NCBI RefSeq assembly: GCF_000473045.1
Contig: NZ_AXAY01000018.1
Span: 62,001 to 126,000, forward strand
Source of the DNA: Bradyrhizobium sp. WSM3983
GTDB lineage: Bacteria; Pseudomonadota; Alphaproteobacteria; Rhizobiales; Xanthobacteraceae
Length of the DNA: 64,000 nt
Direction of reading: 5' to 3'
Both the position numbers and the translations under genes were made by a program. Below, piece after piece: positions 59,422-64,000 of the stretch. The stretch's first letter is position 1; each line of letters opens with the position of its first letter. The notes below the pieces were generated by a model. It was not told the DNA's origin, did no database searches, and saw only the letters and a list, made by a program, of their open reading frames with translations.

Positions 59422-60780
59422 ATGATGAGCCAGGAGCAGAACGACCTCATCACCCGCACCGGGCCGAAAGATCCGTGCGGCAAGCTGATGCGGAGCTACT
59501 GGCAGCCGGCAGCCCTGGTCGACGAACTCGAGGGCGAGCGGCCGATCCGTCCGGTCAAGCTGCTTGGCGAAAACCTGGTGTTGTTTCGCGACGAGACCGG
59601 ACGCTACGGCCTGATCGATCGCCACTGCGCCCATCGCGGCGCCGACCTTGCCTTCGGTCGCCTCGAACACGGCGGCCTGCGCTGCGCCTTCCATGGCTGG
59701 CTGTTCGACGCCACCGGCCAGTGCATCGAGACGCCGGCCGAGCCGAATGACTCGAAGCTTTGCCAGAACATCCGCCAGCGCTCCTATCCGGTGGTGGAGA
59801 AGAGCGGCATCCTCTGGGCCTATCTGGGCGAGGGTGAGCCGCCGGCCTTTCCGGAACTCGACTGCTTCGTCGCGCCGGGCACGCACACCTTTGCCTTCAA
59901 GGGCCACATGGCCTGCAACTGGCTGCAGGCGCTGGAGGTCGGAATCGATCCCGCGCACGCCTCCTATCTGCACCGCTTCTTCGAGGACGAGGACACGTCG
60001 ACGGCCTACGGCAAGCAGTTCCGCGGCGCTTCCGCAGGAAGCGACCTGCCGATGACAAAGATCCTGCGCGAATACGACCGCCCGATCATCAATGTCGAGC
60101 ACACCGAATACGGCCTGCGGCTGATCGCGCTGCGCGAGATCGACGAGGAGCGCACCCATGTGCGCGTCACCAACCAGCTCTTCCCCCACGGCTTCGTCAT
60201 TCCCATGAGCACGGAGATGACGATCACACAGTGGCACGTGCCGGTCGACGACGAGAGCTGCTACTGGTACGCAATCTTCACCAGCTATTCGAACCCGGTC
60301 GACAAGAAGAAAATGCGCGACCAGCGGCTCGAGCTCTACGAGCTGCCCGACTACGTCTCGCGCAAGAACCGCAGCAACGATTACGGCTTCGATCCGCACG
60401 AGCAGCAGACCGCGACCTATACCGGCATGGGTAACGACATCAACGTCCACGACCAGTGGGCGGTGGAATCGATGGGCGCGATCCAGGACCGCACCAAGGA
60501 GCATCTCGGCACGAGCGATAAGGCAATCGTGCAATATCGCCGGCTGCTGCGGCAGGAGATCGAGAAGGTCGGCGGCGGCGAGAAGCCGATGCTGTTCCTG
60601 GATGAGGCCAACGCACGCTCGATCCAGGGCCCGGCAACCATGGACGGCATCGGCCCGACGCGCGGCTGGGAAACCTATTGGATGGAAGTCGACGTCAAGC
60701 GCCGCCGCGGCGCGCCGTGGACCGCGCCGGTGCCGAAGGAGATCGCCGACAACGTGCACCGGCTGACGGCGGCGGAGTGA
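59422..60780 (+). CDS. Rieske non-heme iron oxygenase, phthalate 4,5-dioxygenase-like
   Basis: A 452-residue oxygenase component. The Rieske centre is CAHRGADLAF (CxH) and CAFHGWLFD (CxxH), and the catalytic iron site is NWLQALEVGIDPAHASYLHR with the usual Asp and two His. The NWLQALE..ID..H...LHR spacing resembles phthalate 4,5-dioxygenase and similar one-component-oxygenase types needing a separate reductase. No reductase gene is nearby. Two adjacent ATGs start it (59422/59425). Substrate unknown; the neighbours are an IclR regulator and a GS-like ligase. Confidence 0.92.
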   Translation: MMSQEQNDLITRTGPKDPCGKLMRSYWQPAALVDELEGERPIRPVKLLGENLVLFRDETGRYGLIDRHCAHRGADLAFGRLEHGGLRCAFHGWLFDATGQCIETPAEPNDSKLCQNIRQRSYPVVEKSGILWAYLGEGEPPAFPELDCFVAPGTHTFAFKGHMACNWLQALEVGIDPAHASYLHRFFEDEDTSTAYGKQFRGASAGSDLPMTKILREYDRPIINVEHTEYGLRLIALREIDEERTHVRVTNQLFPHGFVIPMSTEMTITQWHVPVDDESCYWYAIFTSYSNPVDKKKMRDQRLELYELPDYVSRKNRSNDYGFDPHEQQTATYTGMGNDINVHDQWAVESMGAIQDRTKEHLGTSDKAIVQYRRLLRQEIEKVGGGEKPMLFLDEANARSIQGPATMDGIGPTRGWETYWMEVDVKRRRGAPWTAPVPKEIADNVHRLTAAE

Positions 60781-60797
60781 CGACTTTGCGCGGCTCC

Positions 60798-60890
60798 CGT
60801 AGGGTGGGCAAAGGCGCAAGGCGCCGTGCCCACCATGTTTCCGTTTGGTCGGCAGATGAGGTGGGCACGCTTCGCTTTGCCCACCCTACG
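60798..60890. repeat. palindromic repeat family A, copy 3 (inverted)
   Basis: CGTAGGGTGGGCAAAGGCGC is followed by GGCGCCGTGCCCACC, then GGTGGGCACGC and TTCGCTTTGCCCACCCTACG. Compared with the other two copies the asymmetric parts (GCGAAGC and GCGCC) are exchanged, so it is in the opposite orientation. It lies between the oxygenase and ligase genes. Confidence 0.9.
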
Positions 60891-60910
60891 GCAGTTGAGG
60901 GAGTAGCACT

Positions 60911-62347
60911 GTGACTTTCGTCGCGCGTCATGCGCTGTGGTCGGATGAGCAGCAGGACGCCGCAGCGCGCATGCGCCGTGTCGTCGAAGAAAAGAACCTC
61001 GAGGTCATCCGCCTCGCCTTCCCCGACCAGCACGGCATCTTGCGCGGCAAAACCATCATCGCCTCGGAAGCCATCGCGTCGCTGGAGAGCGGCTGCTCCA
61101 TCACCACGACCATGCTCGCCAAGGACACCTCGCACCGCACGGTGTTTCCCGTGTTCACTGCAGGGGGCGGCTTCGGCATGAAGGAGATGGAGGGCGCGGC
61201 CGACGTGCTGATGGTCGCCGATCCCTCCACCTTTCGCGTGCTGCCCTGGGCGCCCGCCACGGGCTCGGTGCTCTGCGATCTCTATTTCAATGACGGCCGC
61301 CCGGTGCCGTTCGCGACGCGCGGCCTTTATCGCAAGGCGCTCGACGAGCTCGGCCGCCGCGGCCACGATTTCGTCGCGGGCCTCGAGGTCGAATTCCACA
61401 TTTTCAAGCTCGACGACCCGCATATGCGCCCGGAAGACGCGGGCCAGCCGGGCACGCCGCCGTCGGTGAGCCTGCTCTCTCACGGCTATCAATACCTCAC
61501 CGAGCAGCGTTTCGACCAGATGGAGCCGGTGCTGGAGATTTTGCGGCGTGACGTCGTCGCACTCGGTTTGCCCCTGCGCTCCGTCGAGGTCGAGTTCGGG
61601 CCGAGCCAGTGCGAATTCACCTTCGCGCCGAAGAAGGGCCTGGAGCCCGCCGACAACATGGTGCTGTTTCGCTCTGCGGTGAAGCAGATCGCGCGCCGCC
61701 ACGGCTATCACGCCACCTTCATGTGCCGGCCCAAACTGCCGAATTTGTTCGCAAGCGGCTGGCACCTGCATCAGTCCATCGTTTCGCGCGCGAGCGGCGA
61801 GAACCAGTTCATGGCGAAAGAGGGCGGCGAGCCGCTCAGCGCATTCGGTCGCGCCTATCTCGCCGGCCTGCTCGATCACGCCCGTGCGGCCACCGTGTTC
61901 ACCACACCGACCATCAACGGCTACAAGCGCTACCGCGCCTATTCGCTGGCGCCGGATCGCGCGATCTGGGGCCGCGACAATCGCGGCGTGATGATCCGCG
62001 TGCTCGGCGGCGCGGGCGACGCCGCCACACGCCTGGAAAACCGCGTCGGCGAGCCGGCCGCCAATCCCTATCTCTATATGGCCGCGCAGATCCTGTCGGG
62101 CCTCGACGGCGTCGATCGCAAGCTCGATCCCGGCCCGTCCGCCGATACGCCCTATGAGACAAAGGCGCCGCTGCTGCCGAAGAGCCTGCGCGATGCGGTC
62201 TCCGCGCTGAAGGACGATCCGTTCTTCCGCGAAAAATTCGGCGCGGAGTTCGTAGATTATTACATCCACATCAAGAACGCCGAGATCGACCGCTTCCTGT
62301 CGGAGGTGACCGATTGGGAACATCGCGAATATTTCGAGATGTTCTGA
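60911..62347 (+). CDS. glutamine synthetase family ligase
   Basis: A 478-residue GS-fold enzyme with the family FAGLEVEFHIFK-type Glu motif (here VAGLEVEFHIF), EFGPSQCEFTFAP, and GWHLHQSI (His and ligand). It is longer than, and different from, GlnA type I and closer to gamma-glutamyl-amine ligases such as PuuA and aniline-pathway GlnT/TdnQ proteins. The start is GTG with GAGGGAG upstream. It follows the Rieske oxygenase on the same strand, so a pathway where an amine is glutamylated and then or also oxidised is possible; this is inference. Confidence 0.85.
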   Translation: MTFVARHALWSDEQQDAAARMRRVVEEKNLEVIRLAFPDQHGILRGKTIIASEAIASLESGCSITTTMLAKDTSHRTVFPVFTAGGGFGMKEMEGAADVLMVADPSTFRVLPWAPATGSVLCDLYFNDGRPVPFATRGLYRKALDELGRRGHDFVAGLEVEFHIFKLDDPHMRPEDAGQPGTPPSVSLLSHGYQYLTEQRFDQMEPVLEILRRDVVALGLPLRSVEVEFGPSQCEFTFAPKKGLEPADNMVLFRSAVKQIARRHGYHATFMCRPKLPNLFASGWHLHQSIVSRASGENQFMAKEGGEPLSAFGRAYLAGLLDHARAATVFTTPTINGYKRYRAYSLAPDRAIWGRDNRGVMIRVLGGAGDAATRLENRVGEPAANPYLYMAAQILSGLDGVDRKLDPGPSADTPYETKAPLLPKSLRDAVSALKDDPFFREKFGAEFVDYYIHIKNAEIDRFLSEVTDWEHREYFEMF

Positions 62348-62354
62348 GGGAGAA

Positions 62355-62378
62355 CCGCCTCACGGCCGCGTGAGGCGG
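62355..62378 (+). terminator. hairpin after the GS-like gene
   Basis: A 10-bp perfect stem (CCGCCTCACG / CGTGAGGCGG) with a GCCG loop begins 7 bases after the GS-like stop. A weak T-containing stretch follows (CTTCATC). Likely terminator. Confidence 0.7.
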
Positions 62379-62503
62379 CTTCATCCCGTCTGTTCCGACG
62401 ACATCACTCCGTGCTGCGACGAAGCCATTTTCCCTGTACCGCGAAAATCGCGTGAAAAATGCGAGGTCTATCGTTCGGGAATGATCAACGATGGAGTTCG
62501 ATC

Positions 62504-62590
62504 ATGTTGGGTCAATTGTTGAGCATGATCTATCGCTTGTCCTGCCGGACCACCCTGATCGAGATCGGCGTGCATCGCCTCGCCCGCTGA
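62504..62590 (+). CDS. possible 28-residue small protein
   Basis: A short frame begins at an ATG preceded by ATGGAGTTCGATC (GGAG at 7 bases) and ends in TGA: MLGQLLSMIYRLSCRTTL and onward. It is hydrophobic then basic (IYRLSCRTTLIEIGVHRLAR), so it could be a small membrane-associated peptide. It lies between the GS terminator and the secreted small protein. Evidence is limited to the start site and composition. Confidence 0.35.
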   Translation: MLGQLLSMIYRLSCRTTLIEIGVHRLAR

Positions 62591-62638
62591 CCGCGCGCAA
62601 GTCAGGCCAGAGTGGTCGACCGAATGATGGAGGTGTCT

Positions 62639-62983
62639 GTGCGCAAGCTGATCCTGATCGTTACGATGTCGCTGCTGGCCAGCCAAGCCTATGCCGGCGG
62701 CTCGCGTAGCCTGAGCCTGGCGGCGACCAATGCAAGCCAAGCGACCGAGCAGCCGGCCGCGACGGCTCCGTCGCAGGCCGCAGAGGCCCCGACGGCAACG
62801 CCACCGGCGAATGCGCAGACGGCGACCACGACACAAGCATCAACCACGCCAGCGCAAACCGCGACAGCGCCGGCCGCAATGCCCGCTCAGCCGACCACCG
62901 AAACGGCCAAGCCGAAGCACCGCCAGCCATCCACCGAGGCACGCGTGATCCGCGAGCTGCACCGGCACGGGATCTATTGGTAG
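62639..62983 (+). CDS. small secreted Ala/Thr/Pro-rich protein
   Basis: A 114-residue protein with signal peptide (RKLILIVTMSLLASQAYA) and a low-complexity mature region rich in Ala, Thr, Pro and Gln (EQPAATAPSQAAEAPTATPP and similar). The end is different: basic and conserved-looking, STEARVIRELHRHGIYW. I place the start at GTG 62639 because GGAGGT lies at 4 bases; upstream ATGs at 62624/62627 would shift the signal peptide. Function unknown; the terminal ELHRHGIYW motif resembles ends of other small rhizobial secreted proteins. Confidence 0.7.
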   Translation: MRKLILIVTMSLLASQAYAGGSRSLSLAATNASQATEQPAATAPSQAAEAPTATPPANAQTATTTQASTTPAQTATAPAAMPAQPTTETAKPKHRQPSTEARVIRELHRHGIYW

Positions 62984-63005
62984 TTGTTTGGCTAAACTCC
63001 CCGGC

Positions 63006-63132
63006 GTCGTCCCGGCGAAGGCCGGGACCCATAACCATAGGGAGGAGTTTGGCGAAGACCGGTCGTTCAGGACTAATACCGCCTGCGATCGATAGACCTC
63101 GCGGTATGGGTCCCGGCCTTCGCCGGGACGAC
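63006..63132. repeat. palindromic repeat family B, copy 4
   Basis: GTCGTCCCGGCGAAGGCCGGGACCCATA on the left pairs with TATGGGTCCCGGCCTTCGCCGGGACGAC on the right. It is almost identical at its ends to the copy at 24696-24816. It lies between the converging small secreted-protein and livF genes. Confidence 0.92.
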
Positions 63133-63173
63133 GCTGAGTATGTGGCCGGGCCTGCCGTAGCTCACGCCCCCCC

Positions 63174-63887
63174 TCAAATCCCCAAATACTTGTGTTGCAG
63201 ATCCGGCTCGGCCATCAGTTCGTCGGACGTCCCGCTCCACACGGTCTTGCCGCGCTCGATGATGAAGTGGCGGTCGCAGATGCGGGCGAGGTGGTCAACG
63301 TTCTTGTCGACGACCAGGATCGACTGTCCCCGGCGCTTCAGCAGCGACAGGCAGTTCCAGATCTCTTCGCGGATCAGCGGCGCCAGCCCCTCGGTCGCTT
63401 CATCCAGGATCAGGAGCTTCGGGTTCGTCATCAGCGCGCGGCCGATGGCGAGCATCTGCTGCTCGCCGCCGGAGAGCTGGTTACCCATGTTGGCGGCGCG
63501 CTCGGCGAGCCGCGGGAACAGCACGTAGATCGCGGCGAGCGTCCAGGGATTGGCGCTGTTGAAGCGGTCGGCGGCGGCCGCGACGAGATTTTCGCGCACG
63601 GTGAGGTTCGGGAAGATCTGGCGTCCCTCCGGCACGAGGCCGATACCGAGCTTGGCGATCCGGTACGACGGCAGCTGCCGGGCTTCAGTGCCCGCAAACC
63701 GAATGCTCCCTGCGCGGGCCGGTGTCAGGCCCATGATGGAGCGGATCGTCGTGGTCTTGCCCATGCCGTTGCGGCCCATCAGCGAGACCATCTCTCCCGG
63801 CTTGATCGACAGCGACAGGCCGAACAGCACTTGGCTGAGGCCGTAGCAGGTCTCGATGCCGTCGACGTCGAGTAGCCGGTCAGCCAT
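63174..63887 (-). CDS. livF: branched-chain amino acid type ABC transporter ATP-binding protein LivF
   Basis: A 237-residue ATPase with Walker A GRNGMGKTT, signature LSGGEQQMLAIGRAL and Walker B LLILDEATEGLAPLI, all in LivF form, starting CYGLSQVLFGLSLSIKPGEM. It works with LivG and the LivHM permease for import of branched-chain or related amino acids, amides or aromatic acids; many such systems in Bradyrhizobium serve aromatic substrates. Its start overlaps the livG end by 8 bases. Confidence 0.92.
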   Translation of the reverse strand: MADRLLDVDGIETCYGLSQVLFGLSLSIKPGEMVSLMGRNGMGKTTTIRSIMGLTPARAGSIRFAGTEARQLPSYRIAKLGIGLVPEGRQIFPNLTVRENLVAAAADRFNSANPWTLAAIYVLFPRLAERAANMGNQLSGGEQQMLAIGRALMTNPKLLILDEATEGLAPLIREEIWNCLSLLKRRGQSILVVDKNVDHLARICDRHFIIERGKTVWSGTSDELMAEPDLQHKYLGI

Positions 63888-64000
63888 GGTGCGTCACCAC
63901 GTGCTGGTCGCCGAGATAGGCGCGCTTGACGTCCTCGTTGGCGCGGATCGCGGCGGGATCGCCGGAGGCGATGACGCGGCCATAGACCAGCACCGAGATG
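63880..64000 (-). CDS. livG: C-terminus of ABC transporter ATP-binding protein LivG (truncated by window edge)
   Basis: The last 40 codons are visible on the minus strand. They read ISVLVYGRVIASGDPAAI, then RANEDVKRAYLGDQ and a short HVVTHHG end. This is the typical LivG C-terminal tail (VL..G..IA.G.P..IR.N..V..AYLG). The TGA at 63880-63882 overlaps the livF start by eight bases, so the two ATPases are coupled. The rest lies outside the window. Confidence 0.88.
   Translation of the reverse strand, partial: ISVLVYGRVIASGDPAAIRANEDVKRAYLGDQHVVTHHG

Noticed and set aside
59308..60819. Extension of the IclR frame to a 765-codon protein.
   Set aside because: The extra part is antisense to the Rieske oxygenase and has no protein character; the ATG at 59307 starts the normal IclR length.
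60695..62323. Long minus-strand frame opposite the GS-like gene.
   Set aside because: Antisense shadow of a clear gene; composition is Arg/Ala/Asp-rich without motifs.

Overview
The window looks like chromosomal DNA of a slow-growing rhizobial alphaproteobacterium, most likely Bradyrhizobium or a very close relative. The evidence is high GC, a GcrA cell-cycle regulator, a SAM-II riboswitch before metZ, a haloalkane dehalogenase that closely matches what I remember of DbjA from B. japonicum, a box-type benzoate cluster, and several families of long intergenic palindromes of the kind scattered through Bradyrhizobium genomes. I see no phage, transposase, CRISPR array or rRNA. The single tRNA is tRNA-Gly(CCC).

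Layout. 0-7.4 kb: end of a secreted-protein gene, an FAD dehydrogenase, a chemoreceptor with a small helical partner, a PAS-PAS-HTH regulator, RidA and a SnoaL-like protein. 7.4-16.2 kb: a minus-strand sugar operon: LacI regulator, xylulokinase, xylose isomerase, a three-gene sugar ABC transporter, then an aldo/keto reductase and a lactonase-like amidohydrolase. 16.2-24.7 kb: small regulators and enzymes (cupin-HTH, GNAT, rpiB, tRNA-Gly, ogt, AraC, VOC, SRPBCC, MATE), one frameshifted gene and two proteins I cannot assign. 24.8-27.4 kb: two-domain dCTP deaminase and riboswitch-controlled metZ. 27.5-30.6 kb: OpgC-like acyltransferase coupled to two SGNH-fold proteins, one of which has lost its catalytic residues.

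30.7-35.5 kb: apaG, hslO, argD-argF and gcrA. 35.7-43.5 kb: the phosphate regulon phoR-pstSCAB-phoU-phoB, with a clear PHO box before pstS and a membrane-protein gene just upstream of phoR. 44-45.6 kb: TetR regulator plus haloalkane dehalogenase, with a perfect 30-bp palindrome at the promoter. 45.7-49.5 kb: BON-OmpA envelope protein with a small membrane partner, a polysaccharide deacetylase and an SDR. 49.7-56.6 kb: aerobic benzoate (box) pathway: benzoate-CoA ligase, an alpha/beta hydrolase, boxC, boxB and the divergent regulator boxR. boxA and boxD are not in the window. 56.7-62.4 kb: AraC, VOC and PRC-barrel proteins, then an IclR regulator divergent from a Rieske oxygenase followed by a glutamine-synthetase-like ligase. 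62.5-64 kb: a possible 28-residue ORF, a small secreted protein, and the livF/livG end of a branched-chain amino acid type transporter.

Most intergenic gaps between converging or consecutive genes are filled by one of several palindromic repeat families. The least explained items are the SGNH pair with OpgC, the Rieske oxygenase with GS-like ligase, the sugar operon carrying both isomerase and oxidative enzymes, the Met/Gly-rich secreted protein, and the frameshifted 17.6-18.3 kb gene. All functional calls rest on reading motifs and family knowledge; no database search was run.
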